The notes under the pieces: generated by a model | The model's database searches: none | Seen by the model: the letters and a program-made list of their open reading frames with translations, nothing else | What the model was told of the DNA's origin: nothing | Source: Candidatus Contendobacter odensis Run_B_J11 | Lineage (GTDB): Bacteria; Pseudomonadota; Gammaproteobacteria; Competibacterales; Competibacteraceae | Length of the DNA: 64,000 bases | Direction: 5' to 3' | Assembly: GCF_000531125.1 (NCBI RefSeq) | Contig: NZ_CBTK010000295.1 | Coordinates: forward strand, 53,076 to 117,075 | Shown here: in pieces, positions 28,645-38,275 of the stretch | Layout of the letters: each line of letters begins with the position of its first letter | Position numbering within the stretch: position 1 is the first letter of the stretch | Made by a program: the position numbers and the translations under genes

Positions 28645-29733
28645 ATGCCTGAAACCCGGATTATCGTTGGCCTGTCCGGCGGCGTAGATTCTTCGGTCGC
28701 CGCCCTGCTGCTGGTCGAGCAGGGCTACAACGTGCATGGGGTATTCATGAAGAACTGGGAGGACGCTCAGGATACCGGCTATTGCGCCGCTGCTGAGGAT
28801 CTGGAGGATGCGCGGGCAGTCTGCGAAACCCTGGGTATTCCGCTGCATCAGGTCAATTTCACGACCGAGTATCGCGACCGGGTGTTTCGCTATTTTCTGG
28901 ACGAGTACCGCGCCGGACGGACGCCCAATCCTGACGTGTTGTGTAACACCGAAATCAAGTTCAAAGCATTTCTTGATCATGCCAAGCGGCTGGGCGCTGA
29001 CACTATCGCCACCGGCCATTACGTTCGCGGCGTCGAACAGGGCGGGCGACGTGTACTGCTTAAAGGTCGCGACCCCGGCAAGGATCAAAGCTATTTCCTG
29101 CATGGACTCAGCCAAGCACAATTGACCGACGCGCTGTTTCCAATCGGCGAGTTACATAAAAGCCAAGTGCGCGAACGGGCCGCCGCTGCCGGCTTGGTGA
29201 CCCATGACAAAAAGGACAGCACCGGCATCTGTTTTATCGGCGAGCGCCGGTTCCGCGACTTCCTGAACCGTTATTTGCCGGATCAGCCCGGCCCGATCCG
29301 CACTGCGGACGGTGACGTGATCGGCGAACACACCGGCCTGATGTTCCACACTATCGGTCAACGCCAGGGACTGGGTATCGGCGGGCGACGCGACAGCAGC
29401 GGCGAACCGTGGTATGTCGCCGACAAGGATCTGGAACACAATACCTTAATCGTGGTTCAGGGATGCCACCACCCGGCCCTGTTCCATCATCGCTTGCGCA
29501 CCGCACCGCTGCACTGGATCAGTGGCGAACCGCCCGCTACGCCGTTGGCGTGTCAAGCCAAGATTCGCTACCGACAGCAGGATCAGATGTGCGTTCTGAA
29601 AATAGTGGCCAGCGGCGAAGCGGAGGTCTGTTTTACCGAGCCGCAACGGGCGATCAGCCCAGGACAGTCGGTCGTTTTCTATCTCGATGAGGTCTGTCTG
29701 GGTGGCGGAATCATCACTACCGCCTATGCTTGA
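28645..29733 (+). CDS. mnmA: tRNA-specific 2-thiouridylase MnmA
   Basis: MnmA places sulfur on U34 of tRNAs for Lys, Glu and Gln. The 362 residues carry the PP-loop [13 protein letters not shown] (11-23) and both catalytic cysteines, C100 in [12 protein letters not shown] and C196 in [14 protein letters not shown], the lysine-rich KDQSYFL block and the C-terminal beta-barrel region are also present. hflD follows 36 bases downstream in the order seen in E. coli. Confidence 0.98.
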   Translation: MPETRIIVGLSGGVDSSVAALLLVEQGYNVHGVFMKNWEDAQDTGYCAAAEDLEDARAVCETLGIPLHQVNFTTEYRDRVFRYFLDEYRAGRTPNPDVLCNTEIKFKAFLDHAKRLGADTIATGHYVRGVEQGGRRVLLKGRDPGKDQSYFLHGLSQAQLTDALFPIGELHKSQVRERAAAAGLVTHDKKDSTGICFIGERRFRDFLNRYLPDQPGPIRTADGDVIGEHTGLMFHTIGQRQGLGIGGRRDSSGEPWYVADKDLEHNTLIVVQGCHHPALFHHRLRTAPLHWISGEPPATPLACQAKIRYRQQDQMCVLKIVASGEAEVCFTEPQRAISPGQSVVFYLDEVCLGGGIITTAYA

Positions 29734-29769
29734 ATCCATCCGCGCCACCCGAACGAACACCCTCACCCC

Positions 29770-30387
29770 ATGCCCCAAACTGATCATGATCGCGTTATCG
29801 CCCTCGCCGGAGTCGTGCAAGCTGCCGATCTGGTCCGTGCTATCGCCCAGCGCGGCCAGGCCAACCCGGAAGATGTAGAAGCCTGCTTGGCCAGCCTGCT
29901 CAAGATTGATGCCACCAGCAGCGCCGAAATCTACGGCGGCGCCACCCGGCTCCGCAGCGGTTTACGCCTGCTTGAACTGCAGCTTAATCATCCACAGGAT
30001 ATGGAGTTGACCCGCTATGTCGTGGCGCTGCTGGGACTGGAACGTAAATTGGCCCGGCAGCCGGGGCGGCTGCAAACCCTCCGCGACGGTATCGAAGAGG
30101 TGATCCAGAATCTCAGCTATTTTCCGGTGGACCACAGCAACACCACTGCCCGCTTCGCTGATCTCTATTTGAACAGTCTGAGTACCTTGTCACCGCGCAT
30201 CATGGTCAATGGTGACCCCGCGAACCTGAACAACCCGGAAAATGCCAACCGGATTCGGGCACTGCTGCTGGCCGGGATTCGCGCGGCGATGCTGTGGCGG
30301 CAAAGTGGCGGCGGGCGACTGACGCTGTTGCTCCGGCGCAATCCGCTGCTGCGGGAAACCCGGCGGCTGCTGACCGCAGTGGATTAA
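29770..30387 (+). CDS. hflD: high frequency lysogenization protein HflD
   Basis: A 205-residue helical protein of the HflD/YcfC family, which associates with the inner membrane and in E. coli counteracts phage lambda CII. Recognisable parts are RVIALAGVVQAADLVRAIA at the start, YGGATRLRSGLRLLELQL, and a C-terminal RALLLAGIRAAMLWRQSGGG. It follows mnmA, its usual neighbour, and converges with relA. Confidence 0.95.
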   Translation: MPQTDHDRVIALAGVVQAADLVRAIAQRGQANPEDVEACLASLLKIDATSSAEIYGGATRLRSGLRLLELQLNHPQDMELTRYVVALLGLERKLARQPGRLQTLRDGIEEVIQNLSYFPVDHSNTTARFADLYLNSLSTLSPRIMVNGDPANLNNPENANRIRALLLAGIRAAMLWRQSGGGRLTLLLRRNPLLRETRRLLTAVD

Positions 30388-30397
30388 ATCGCCGGCT

Positions 30398-32539
30398 TCA
30401 GCTTTTCCGATACGCCTCCATCACGTTGGGCAGTTGCCCGATCTTGTCGAGAACGCGGCTAAGCTGCACTACATCGGTAATTTCCAGCGTTAATCCCATA
30501 CGGGCGATAGAGGTTTCCCGGTCGGTCAGGGTATTGGCCCCGATCACGTTGACCTGTTCGTTAGCCAGGATCGAAGTGATGTCGCGCAGCAGCCCGGAGC
30601 GGTCATGGGCGACGATCATGATATCCGCCGGATAAGTCGCCGGCGTCTCGCCCCAACCCACTTCAATAATCCGCTCGTGGCGCTGGCTGGCCAGCGCCAG
30701 CAGATTAGCGCAATCCTGCCGGTGGATAGTGACGCCGCGTCCCTGGGTGATATAGCCGGCAATCGGATCGAACGGCGCGGGCTGGCAGCAATGCGCCAGT
30801 TGGGTCAACAGCCGCCCTACCCCACGAATTCGCACCTCGCCCTTGCCGGCTTCAGGGGGCCTGGGCTTGCGGACTATAGGCAGACTTTCCCCCACGACAG
30901 GCGCCGCCGGCAACAAATCCTGAATCTTGGCGACCACCTGCGCTGTGGTCAGCGCGCCGTGGCCCAGCGTGGCGAATAGATCATCGGGTTTGGTGAAATT
31001 AAGCTTCTCCGCCACTTTCTCCAACTTAAGATGACGGATGCCCAGCCGCTGAAATTCCCGCTCCAGAGCAGCGCGGCCAGCGGCGATGTTCTTGTCCAGA
31101 TCCTGCTGGATGAACCACTGACGGATTTTGTCACGCGCCCGGTTGGTCTTGATGTAGCCCAGATGCGGGCTGAGCCAGTCGCGGCTGGGACCGCCGGTTT
31201 TAGTCGTCAGCACATCGACCTGTTCACCGTTTTTGAGTTCGTAAGCCAGCGGCGCAATCCGGCCATTGACCTTGGCGCCCCGGCAACGGTGCCCGACCTC
31301 AGTGTGGATGTGGTAGGCGAAATCCAGCGGGGTGGCGCCGCGCGGCAGATCGACAATGGCGCCCTTGGGGGTGATGGCGTAAACCCGATCCTGAAACGCT
31401 TCGGCCTTGAAGCGCTCCAGTAAATCGCCGTCGTCGGCCTCGTCCTCGCGGTACTCCAGCATTCGCCGCAGCCAAGCGATGTGCTGTTCGGTTGCGCCGC
31501 TCGACGCGCCGCCTTCTTTGTAGCGCCAGTGCGCGGCGACCCCCAACTCGGCGTGCTGGTGCATGTCGGCGGTGCGAATCTGCACTTCCACCGCTCGGCC
31601 TTCCGGGCCGACCACCGCCGTGTGCAACGACTGGTAACCATTGGGCTTGGGGTGAGCGATGTAGTCATCGAACTCGCGGTCAATGTGGTTCCAGTGGGCA
31701 TGGACCACACCGAGCGCGGCGTAGCAATCGTTCACGGTTTCCACCATCACTCGCACCGCCCGCACATCGAAAACCCGCTCGAAGGACAGTTTTTTGCGCT
31801 GCATCTTGCGCCAAATACTGTAGATATGTTTGACCCGTCCACCGATTTCGGCGCGGATTCCCGCCTGTTGCAGGTAGTCGCGCAGATTATCCATCACTCG
31901 CGCGATGTAGCGCTCCCGATCCGCGCGACGTTCGTCCAAGGCGGCGGCGATCTGTTTGTAGGTGACCGGGTCCAGATAGCGCAGCGCCAAATCTTCCATT
32001 TCCCACTTGATCCGGCCAATGCCAAGCCGATTCGCCAGCGGGGTAAAAATGTCCAGCGTTTCCTGGGCGATGCGCTGTTGCTCCCCAGCGGACCACTGGC
32101 TCAGGCGGCGCAGGGCATGAAGCCGCATCGCCAGCTTGATCAGCACCACCCGAACATCCTGCGCCATCGCCAGCAGCATCTTGCGCAGGCTTTCCAACTG
32201 GCGACCGGCGTGCTGGCTGTTCTGATGCAACTCACCGATGGCGTCCAGCTTGGCGATGCCGTCGACCAACAGAGCAATACCCGCCCCGAACTCCTCCCGC
32301 ACCGCCGCCCGCTTGAACCGCCCAGAGGTGACCGGCTCGTGCAACAGAGCCGCCGCCACCACCTCGTGGTCCATCCGCAGATCGGCCAGAAGATCCGCAA
32401 CCGCCAGATCGGGGCCGTCGCTCAGCAGGTAAGCGCGCCGCACAACTTCGATTTGAGCAGGCGACCAGGGCAACTGCAAGGTGTTCAGCCACGTATCAAA
32501 ATCCGCGCCGGCCAGCGCAGTCTGTCTGGAAGTGACCAT
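30398..32539 (-). CDS. relA: GTP pyrophosphokinase RelA
   Basis: RelA makes (p)ppGpp on ribosomes stalled by uncharged tRNA. The domain order in 713 residues is a degenerate HD hydrolase region, where the HD catalytic pair is missing and the segment reads AALLHEPVTSG, then the synthetase with FDVRAVRVMV, DREFDDYIAHPKPNGYQSLH, then TGS (TPKGAIVDLPRGATPLDFAY), a zinc-finger/helical region with HCCQPAP, and a C-terminal ACT domain. The EFDD motif and the broken HD domain mark a RelA-type synthetase and not SpoT. Confidence 0.95.
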   Translation of the reverse strand: MVTSRQTALAGADFDTWLNTLQLPWSPAQIEVVRRAYLLSDGPDLAVADLLADLRMDHEVVAAALLHEPVTSGRFKRAAVREEFGAGIALLVDGIAKLDAIGELHQNSQHAGRQLESLRKMLLAMAQDVRVVLIKLAMRLHALRRLSQWSAGEQQRIAQETLDIFTPLANRLGIGRIKWEMEDLALRYLDPVTYKQIAAALDERRADRERYIARVMDNLRDYLQQAGIRAEIGGRVKHIYSIWRKMQRKKLSFERVFDVRAVRVMVETVNDCYAALGVVHAHWNHIDREFDDYIAHPKPNGYQSLHTAVVGPEGRAVEVQIRTADMHQHAELGVAAHWRYKEGGASSGATEQHIAWLRRMLEYREDEADDGDLLERFKAEAFQDRVYAITPKGAIVDLPRGATPLDFAYHIHTEVGHRCRGAKVNGRIAPLAYELKNGEQVDVLTTKTGGPSRDWLSPHLGYIKTNRARDKIRQWFIQQDLDKNIAAGRAALEREFQRLGIRHLKLEKVAEKLNFTKPDDLFATLGHGALTTAQVVAKIQDLLPAAPVVGESLPIVRKPRPPEAGKGEVRIRGVGRLLTQLAHCCQPAPFDPIAGYITQGRGVTIHRQDCANLLALASQRHERIIEVGWGETPATYPADIMIVAHDRSGLLRDITSILANEQVNVIGANTLTDRETSIARMGLTLEITDVVQLSRVLDKIGQLPNVMEAYRKS

Positions 32540-32670
32540 GATGCATCCCCGGAAAGCAATTCAGAATGGAGGGTCCGCCCAGCGCTGGGAGGCGGAGCGG
32601 ACAATGCGGGGTTCGGGGCGGACGGGTGAGTTTGGAATTATTGGGACAGCGTAATTCACCGGGATCGCAC

Positions 32671-32696
32671 CCCTCCCCCTCGATAAAGGGGGAGGG
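32671..32696. repeat. perfect hairpin, CCCTCCCCCT type
   Basis: CCCTCCCCCT and AGGGGGAGGG form a perfect 10-bp stem with a six-base loop. It lies 28 bases beyond the haem lipoprotein gene on the minus strand but has no T tract, so it may be a weak terminator or a dispersed repeat. Confidence 0.55.
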
Positions 32697-32723
32697 CCGG
32701 CGGAAGAGCGGGAACGACGCGGA

Positions 32724-33116
32724 CTAATTGTTCTTGGCGCCTTGATCCACCCACTTGCGGATCATCACCAGCTTGTCTTCCGGCAGTTTTACCTTGCCGT
32801 GCGGCATCTGGATGGAAGGATTCACGCCGGGACGGCCTTCGATCAAGCGGTTCAGGCTGCTGTTCAGGCTTTGACCGGCGATGATCACCGGGCCGTTTTT
32901 GGTGCCCTTCATCAATTCGTCGTAGGTGCTCATCGCCAGACCACTGGCTTTGTAGCCCTCGGTATTGGGCGCGGTATGGCACTCCAGGCAGTGTGCTTTC
33001 AAAATCGGATGCACGTCCTTCTGGAAGCTCACCGGCCGGTCGGAACTGCCGCCGCAGCCCGCCAGTACGCCTAATCCCAACACCAACGCGGATGCAAGCA
33101 ATTTACGAGCATTCAT
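32724..33116 (-). CDS. c-type cytochrome-like lipoprotein
   Basis: The 130-residue product starts at the ATG at 33116 with AAGGGCG upstream. It has a lipoprotein signal, MNARKLLASALVLGLGVLAGC with cleavage before the Cys of LAGC, then FQKDVHPILKAHCLECHTAP, which contains one CxxCH haem-attachment site. The later MPHGKVKLPEDKLVMIRKWVDQGA resembles the C-terminus of small c-type cytochrome domains, with Met and His as possible axial ligands. It would be an outer-membrane or periplasmic lipid-anchored electron carrier. No oxidoreductase partner is adjacent. Confidence 0.85.
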   Translation of the reverse strand: MNARKLLASALVLGLGVLAGCGGSSDRPVSFQKDVHPILKAHCLECHTAPNTEGYKASGLAMSTYDELMKGTKNGPVIIAGQSLNSSLNRLIEGRPGVNPSIQMPHGKVKLPEDKLVMIRKWVDQGAKNN

Positions 33117-33510
33117 GGATCGCCCTTTATGATGAGTTGTTTTCGATGAGTCTGGATGATACCGCCATAATCTTATCAAACTCCGGCGAGTCGGGGATGC
33201 CAAGGTCACACGATTCATCGTCCGCACCCCATCATCGGCCTGGACCAGAGGCTTCCCGTTCCGCTTGATCGGAAAAAAACGGGTGAAGCGGTTTTTCGCA
33301 GAATCAACACCCGCTATTACCCGCATGGAAAACCATCTTATCCACGATTCGGCGTTATACTAGGCTATTAAAAATCACAGCGCCCGACGCCAAAATTCGG
33401 ACGTTCGCTCTCTTCCGATGTCCGGCGGCATGCAGTTTGTAGCATCGCCACTCAGACAGTTCGCAGCGACTCCTGCCGTCGGGCATAGCCTCAACCGTCA
33501 ACATAATAGG
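33117..33510. other. 394-base gap without a gene
   Basis: This is the divergent region between the haem lipoprotein gene and glgB. It must hold both promoters. Short open frames here overlap glgB antisense or extend its N-terminus without similarity. No repeat or RNA gene is evident. Confidence 0.5.
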
Positions 33511-35796
33511 ATGAAAAACGTGACGAGCCCGAAACTCCAACCCGATCTGCAACGCATCATCGAAGCCCGCCACCATGATCCCTTTGCCGTGCTGGGCCGC
33601 CATCCCCAGGACAAGAAGGTCGTGGTGCGCGCACACCTGCCCTACGCTCAGGAGGTTCACATCGCCGAGGGAAATCTGCCGATGGAGCGGGTTCCCAACA
33701 CTGATCTGTTCGAGTGGCACGGCAAACCCGATCAGGTTCCCGAACGCTATCGGCTGATCTGGCGCGATTCCGACCACCACGAGCATATTTCCCACGATCC
33801 TTACTGCTTCCCGCCGCAACTGCCTGATTTTGATCTGTATCTGTTCGGCGAGGGCAAGCACTGGCACGCCTACCGCTTTCTAGGCGCGCATCCGCACCAG
33901 GCGGATGGCGTCGCTGGCGTCCTGTTCGCGGTGTGGGCGCCCAGCGCTGAGCGGGTCAGCGTGGTCGGCAGCTTCAACCGCTGGGACGGCCGGATTCACC
34001 AGATGCGGGTGCGCGGCGGCAGCGGCATCTGGGAATTGTTCATTCCCAACCTGTGTCCCGGCGATCTGTACAAGTTTGAAATCCGCAATCGCCATAGCGG
34101 CGCGATCCTGCTGAAATCCGACCCCTACGGCCAGCAGTTCGAAATGCGGCCCAGCACCGCCACCATCGTCACCAAAGCCGACTCCTACGCCTGGCGCGAC
34201 GCAGACTGGTTGACCCAGCGCAAAAACGCCGACTGGCTGCACGGGCCGATGTCGGTCTACGAAGTCCATCTGGGTTCGTGGCGGCGCGGCCCGGAAGGCG
34301 AGTTTCTCAATTACCGGGAAGTGGCTCACCAACTGGTCGAATACGTTAAGGAAACCGGTTTCAGCCATATCGAATTGCTGCCCATCACCGAGCATCCCTA
34401 CGACGCCTCCTGGGGTTATCAGACCACGGGTTACTACGCGCCCACCAGCCGTTTCGGCACCCCGGACGATTTCCGCTACTTCATTGATTATTGCCATCAG
34501 CACCACATTGGCGTGATTCTCGACTGGGTGCCGGCCCATTTCCCCAAGGACGCCGCCGGTCTGGCCCGCTTCGATGGCGAGGCGCTGTACGAACACACCG
34601 ACCCGCGCAAAGGCGAGCATCTCGACTGGGGTACGCTGATCTTCAACTTTGGCCGCTACGAGGTGAAAAACTTCCTGCTGTCCAGCGCCCTGTACTGGAT
34701 TGAGGAGTTCCATCTCGACGGTTTGCGGGTGGATGCGGTCGCCTCGATGCTCTATCTCGACTATTCGCGCAAGGAAGGCGAGTGGATTCCCAACAAGTAC
34801 GGCGGGCGCGAGAACCTGGAAGCCATTGATTTCATGCGCGAGCTGAATACGGTGGTTCACAGCGAACATCCCGGCGCGCTGGTGATTGCCGAAGAGTCCA
34901 CTTCCTGGCCGCAAGTCACCCGGCCCACCTATCTGGGCGGGCTGGGCTTCAGCATGAAATGGAACATGGGATGGATGAACGACACGCTGCGCTACATGGC
35001 GCAGAATCCGATCCATCGCAAGTATCACCACGATCTGCTGACCTTCAGCATGCTGTACTGCTTCACCGAGAATTTCATGCTGCCGTTCTCGCATGACGAG
35101 GTGGTGCATGGCAAAGGCTCGATGGTTAACAAGATGCCGGGTGACGAATGGCAGCGCTTCGCCAACCTGCGGTTGCTATATCTGTACATGTTCACCCATC
35201 CCGGCAAGAAGTTGCTGTTCATGGGGACCGAGTTTGGTCAAGGCACCGAGTGGAACAGCGCCACGACGCTCGACTGGTATGTGCTCCAGTACGGTTTCCA
35301 TCAGGGGATGAAGCAACTGGTTACCGATCTGAACCAGCTCTATCACAGCGACCCGGTGCTGCACCATTACGAATTTGAATGGCAGGGTTTTTCATGGATT
35401 GATTGCCATGACGCAGAGCAATCCATCCTCAGCTACCTGCGCAAGAAGGATGATGATTTTCTGGTCGTGGTGGTGAGCTTCACGCCAGTGCCGCGCCACG
35501 GTTATCGGATTGGAGTGCCCCGCCCAGGCCGGTATACGGAAATCCTGAATTCCGACTCGCACTTCTACGGTGGCAGTGGGGTTGGCAACGGCGGTGTCGA
35601 TCTGATCGCGGAAGAGCGTCCGTGGATGGAACTCCCCTATTCGATCGTGATTACGGTGCCGCCGCTGGGGGGGCTGGTGCTCCGGCCAGAACCGCTACCG
35701 GAACCGGTGCTGGTTATTGAAGCCGAGGAGGAGTCGCTCGAACCTGAAGCGGTCACTGAGGTTGTGATTGAGGAAGAACTGGCGCAGCCGGAATAA
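33511..35796 (+). CDS. glgB: 1,4-alpha-glucan branching enzyme
   Basis: GlgB introduces alpha-1,6 branches into glycogen. The 761-residue protein has an N-terminal carbohydrate-binding module ([10 protein letters not shown]), a second CBM48 with [14 protein letters not shown], and a GH13 barrel. Catalytic marks are [17 protein letters not shown] with the nucleophile Asp, [11 protein letters not shown] with the general acid Glu, and [15 protein letters not shown]. The start at 33511 follows ATAGG; an upstream frame from 33418 lacks similarity. An acidic tail of about 35 residues ([12 protein letters not shown] onward) after the C-terminal beta domain is unusual. No other glg genes are adjacent. 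Confidence 0.97.
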   Translation: MKNVTSPKLQPDLQRIIEARHHDPFAVLGRHPQDKKVVVRAHLPYAQEVHIAEGNLPMERVPNTDLFEWHGKPDQVPERYRLIWRDSDHHEHISHDPYCFPPQLPDFDLYLFGEGKHWHAYRFLGAHPHQADGVAGVLFAVWAPSAERVSVVGSFNRWDGRIHQMRVRGGSGIWELFIPNLCPGDLYKFEIRNRHSGAILLKSDPYGQQFEMRPSTATIVTKADSYAWRDADWLTQRKNADWLHGPMSVYEVHLGSWRRGPEGEFLNYREVAHQLVEYVKETGFSHIELLPITEHPYDASWGYQTTGYYAPTSRFGTPDDFRYFIDYCHQHHIGVILDWVPAHFPKDAAGLARFDGEALYEHTDPRKGEHLDWGTLIFNFGRYEVKNFLLSSALYWIEEFHLDGLRVDAVASMLYLDYSRKEGEWIPNKYGGRENLEAIDFMRELNTVVHSEHPGALVIAEESTSWPQVTRPTYLGGLGFSMKWNMGWMNDTLRYMAQNPIHRKYHHDLLTFSMLYCFTENFMLPFSHDEVVHGKGSMVNKMPGDEWQRFANLRLLYLYMFTHPGKKLLFMGTEFGQGTEWNSATTLDWYVLQYGFHQGMKQLVTDLNQLYHSDPVLHHYEFEWQGFSWIDCHDAEQSILSYLRKKDDDFLVVVVSFTPVPRHGYRIGVPRPGRYTEILNSDSHFYGGSGVGNGGVDLIAEERPWMELPYSIVITVPPLGGLVLRPEPLPEPVLVIEAEEESLEPEAVTEVVIEEELAQPE

Positions 35797-35824
35797 GCCG
35801 GTAGCCTGAAATTCATCACCAGCG

Positions 35825-35853
35825 GGGGGCGACTGTGCAATACAGTCGCCCCC
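35825..35853 (+). terminator. stem-loop terminator after glgB
   Basis: GGGGGCGACTGT and ACAGTCGCCCCC form a perfect 12-bp stem with a five-base loop, followed by TGTGTCGTTTC. It lies 28 bases after the glgB stop codon. Confidence 0.75.
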
Positions 35854-35872
35854 TGTGTCGTTTCAGATAAGG

Positions 35873-35927
35873 CGTAGCACGGGCTTCCAGCCCGTGTTCA
35901 GTTCACGGGCTGGAAGCCCGTGCTACG
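35873..35927. repeat. REP-like 53-bp palindrome, copy 2
   Basis: CGTAGCACGGGCTTCCAG and CTGGAAGCCCGTGCTACG are perfect inverted ends. This is a cleaner copy of the element at 15391. Its right end contains the stop codon of the reverse-transcriptase-like remnant. Confidence 0.85.
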
Positions 35928-36480
35928 CAACATCGGGATCAAATCGGCACACCGGCAGCCGTTCCTCAATGCCGGTGAGGTAGCGTCCGGTCGGCCCGAT
36001 CCAGACCACCGCTTGACCTTGTTCGAGCAGGAGCCGCAACCGTTGCCGAGCCTGTTCGACCGGGAAGCCCCACAGTGCATGGCGGTGATTGAGTTTCAGC
36101 GGCGTCAGGTTGAGCAGATGGGCGAGTTCGCTATCGTGAGGGAGGTAGAACTCGCAGAAGCGGCCGACCTGGAATAACAGCACATCACCGGGAAAGCGCC
36201 AGCGGTAGTAGCGGTACTGGTGAGCAACCCGCCGGAAGCCGCCGGGCGGGCGGTATTTGCGGGTCAGGCGTTGTCGTTCGGCGTCGAAATCAAAGTATTG
36301 GGCCAGAAACGGGTAGCCGGCCCAAAGCGCTTGGCCCAGATGGTAGGTGTTGGCCTGCTGGAAATGGCCGAGATAGGAGGCGAGGGTGGCGTGGAGTTGA
36401 TCGAGCAGAGCCTGGTCGAAGCGATAGCGCCGATACGCGGGCCGTTCCACAACCAGCCGGGTTTGGTAGTCGCGCAACAC
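35923..36480 (-). pseudogene. remnant: reverse-transcriptase C-terminus plus MutS-domain-I-like segment
   Basis: This 185-codon reading frame starts at a GTG. Only ten in-frame codons separate that GTG from a TGA upstream. Its first part (GHFQQANTYHLGQALW) resembles the C-terminal region of group II-like or diversity-type reverse transcriptases, but the palm and the YADD catalytic box are absent. The second part, FPGDVLLFQVGRFCEFYLPHD onward to GFPVEQARQRLRLLLEQGQAVVWI, follows the mismatch-recognition domain I of MutS (compare the MutS pattern LLFRMGDFYELF). The stop codon is supplied by a REP element. It looks like the 3' end of a larger gene that lost its front. The reverse-transcriptase assignment is tentative, the MutS-like match stronger. 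Confidence 0.55.
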
Positions 36481-36732
36481 CCCGCCGTCTTCATAGTGAC
36501 AAACCGCAAGTCAGGATTTTGGTCATCCGTTGAGACCTGCGCATGGCCTATAGTTCACGCTTTTAAAATTTTGTCTATGATTTATGGTACAGTCAATCCA
36601 TTGATTTATTAGACCTATTTTTTGTGCCAACAATTTAAGTTCTGACACAGCGGGCGCATTTTTGGAGGGTAGGATCTTTTCGTTTGCCTGTCGTTGTCAA
36701 ATATGACTACCCTGACAGGGTAAGGTGGACAC

Positions 36733-37080
36733 ATGACAGCAACAACCCGACCCATTTCATGGATCAAGGCAGCACGGAAGGATTTTGAAGATTTCCCTAT
36801 GCCGGCACAGATGGATGCGCTCCGTGCGCTTACTGTCGCGGTAGAGGGTCGCATGGCCGATCATGTGAAGCCGCTAAAGGGTTTCGAGAGCGGTGTGATG
36901 GAAATTGCCCTGCGTCACCGTGGAGGGGCTTTCCGCGTTGTTTATGCCGTCCAGGTCGGGGAAGACGTGTGGGTGATCCATGCCTTTCAGAAGAAATCGA
37001 AACAGGGCATCAAAACACCCCAGCATGAAATAGACTTGGTGCATGAGCGTCTGAAACGGCTGAAGGAGATACTGCGATGA
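36733..37080 (+). CDS. HigB/Gp49-like RelE-superfamily toxin
   Basis: A 115-residue protein of the phage-derived Gp49-like/HigB family. SWIKAARKDFEDFP, MEIALRHRGGAFRVVYAV, and VIHAFQKKSKQGIKTPQHEIDLV are the family core. Members cleave mRNA on the ribosome. AGGTGG precedes the ATG. The gene overlaps the antitoxin gene downstream by four bases, toxin first, as in many HigBA pairs. Confidence 0.9.
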   Translation: MTATTRPISWIKAARKDFEDFPMPAQMDALRALTVAVEGRMADHVKPLKGFESGVMEIALRHRGGAFRVVYAVQVGEDVWVIHAFQKKSKQGIKTPQHEIDLVHERLKRLKEILR

Positions 37081-37409
37081 AGGATGAGCCTTTTGAACTG
37101 GTTCGTGGGAGCGGCAACGTCTTTACTGACTTTGGACACCCTAACGCGGCAGTTGAACAGCTAAAAGCGTTGCTGGCCGCCAGGATTATCGGCGTTCTCG
37201 ACGACCATGCGCTGACGGTGCGTAGAGCCGAAGACCTGACCCGTATTGCCGCCGCCGATTTTTCGCGTATCCGCAAGACCAAGCTCGACCGCTTCACCAT
37301 TGACCGGCTGATGACGATCCTGAGCCGCCTCGATCAGGATGTTGACGTGCGTGTTACTGTCCGATCTCACCACGAAGGCGCGGAGAGATTGCACCTTTTG
37401 ACTCGGTAG
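37077..37409 (+). CDS. HigA-like XRE-family antitoxin
   Basis: A 110-residue partner of the toxin at 36733. A helix-turn-helix is visible in LRRAEDL-like TVRRAEDLTRIAAADFSRI and LDRFTIDRLMTILSRLDQDV, as in the COG5606-type antitoxins. It should bind the toxin and repress the operon. The two genes overlap by ATGA, so the pair appears intact and recently acquired or kept next to decayed DNA. Confidence 0.88.
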   Translation: MKDEPFELVRGSGNVFTDFGHPNAAVEQLKALLAARIIGVLDDHALTVRRAEDLTRIAAADFSRIRKTKLDRFTIDRLMTILSRLDQDVDVRVTVRSHHEGAERLHLLTR

Positions 37410-37435
37410 ATCGGCAAATGCTCGTAACGCGCCAC

Positions 37436-37490
37436 GGTAAAATTTCCTGACCGGCGGGTTCAGCAACCCCACTGTAAAATTTCCTGACAA
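37436..37490. repeat. two direct copies of a TGTAAAATTTCCTGAC motif
   Basis: GGTAAAATTTCCTGACC at 37436-37452 and CTGTAAAATTTCCTGACAA at 37472-37490, same orientation. Related copies lie on the other side of the neighbouring frameshifted gene (38420-38440 and 38577-38598). Confidence 0.75.
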
Positions 37491-37565
37491 CCTAAAAAAA
37501 TCGACCGCCGGCCGGGGGGAAACCCCACGGCACCCCCAAAGGGTCAAATCACCCGAAGCGTCGAA

Positions 37566-38275
37566 TCACCCACGCCGCCGCCGTGCCCAACCTAACCCGA
37601 CCAGCGTAAGACTGCCCGGTTCGAGGATGGAAGGCGAGGCGGCAGCGACATCGCCGGGGCGCACGGCCCATGCGTAAAAGATGTCGTCCTTGACGCTGGC
37701 GTCCTGGTAGCCGTCGTAGCCGTGGAAGACCCACGCCCTACTGGTGTCAGGCGCGTACTCGGTACCCGACCAGTACCCGTCGTTCGGAAAATTCTGAATC
37801 GGCGTTGAAAAACTTGTCACTGCATCGGTGAAGTTCGTATTAACTACACCCCAGTTCACCCCCGACGAACCCGCAAGAGCATTGCCCGATGAGTCAAAGG
37901 ACGACAGGTTCCCCAAGTTCACATGGAACATGTAGGCCAGTTCCGACGTGGCGGTGTCCACGTTATAGCCACAGTCGGTACCGCTGAGTGCGTAGTCACA
38001 ACCCGGACTCCCGGTGTCGGTGATCGTCGGCAAGCGCCAGTCGCTATAGCCACCGTAGACCAGACCAGCCGCCCACGTCTGCGCCGCATCCCAAGCCATA
38101 TAACCGCCCGTATCATAGCCACTGGTCTTGGCGTAATTGGCATCCTGCAACCAAGTGATTTTCAGTACGTTGTCGTAAATCAGCCCGCCCCCCGGTTGAT
38201 CAATCCGGCATCCGCTGCGCCGGCAAATCCCAAAGCCGCTGTAAACGCCAGCACTGAGAGAGACTTGTTGTTCAT
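37566..38275 (-). pseudogene. frameshifted DUF1566/PEP-CTERM-like exported protein
   Basis: From the ATG at 38275 a clear signal peptide is read (MNNKSLSVLAFTAALGFAG, ADA cleavage), but the frame ends in TGA just after a run of six C (38188-38193). One additional G on the coding strand joins it to the downstream frame GGLIYDNVLKITWLQDANY, which holds a DUF1566-type domain with YGGYSDWRLPT, YWSGTEYAP and FYAWAVRPGDV. The C-terminus EPGSLTLVGLGWARRRRG is a short PEP-CTERM-like sorting tail. The break may be a sequencing error, decay or homopolymer phase variation. Confidence 0.8.

Noticed and set aside
31481..32629. 382-codon open frame antisense to relA
   Set aside because: Fully contained in relA opposite strand; no motif or start signal.
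33880..35109. Long open frame of 409 codons antisense to glgB
   Set aside because: It lies wholly inside glgB on the other strand, lacks a ribosome site and any family motif, and is a by-product of G+C-rich codon usage.
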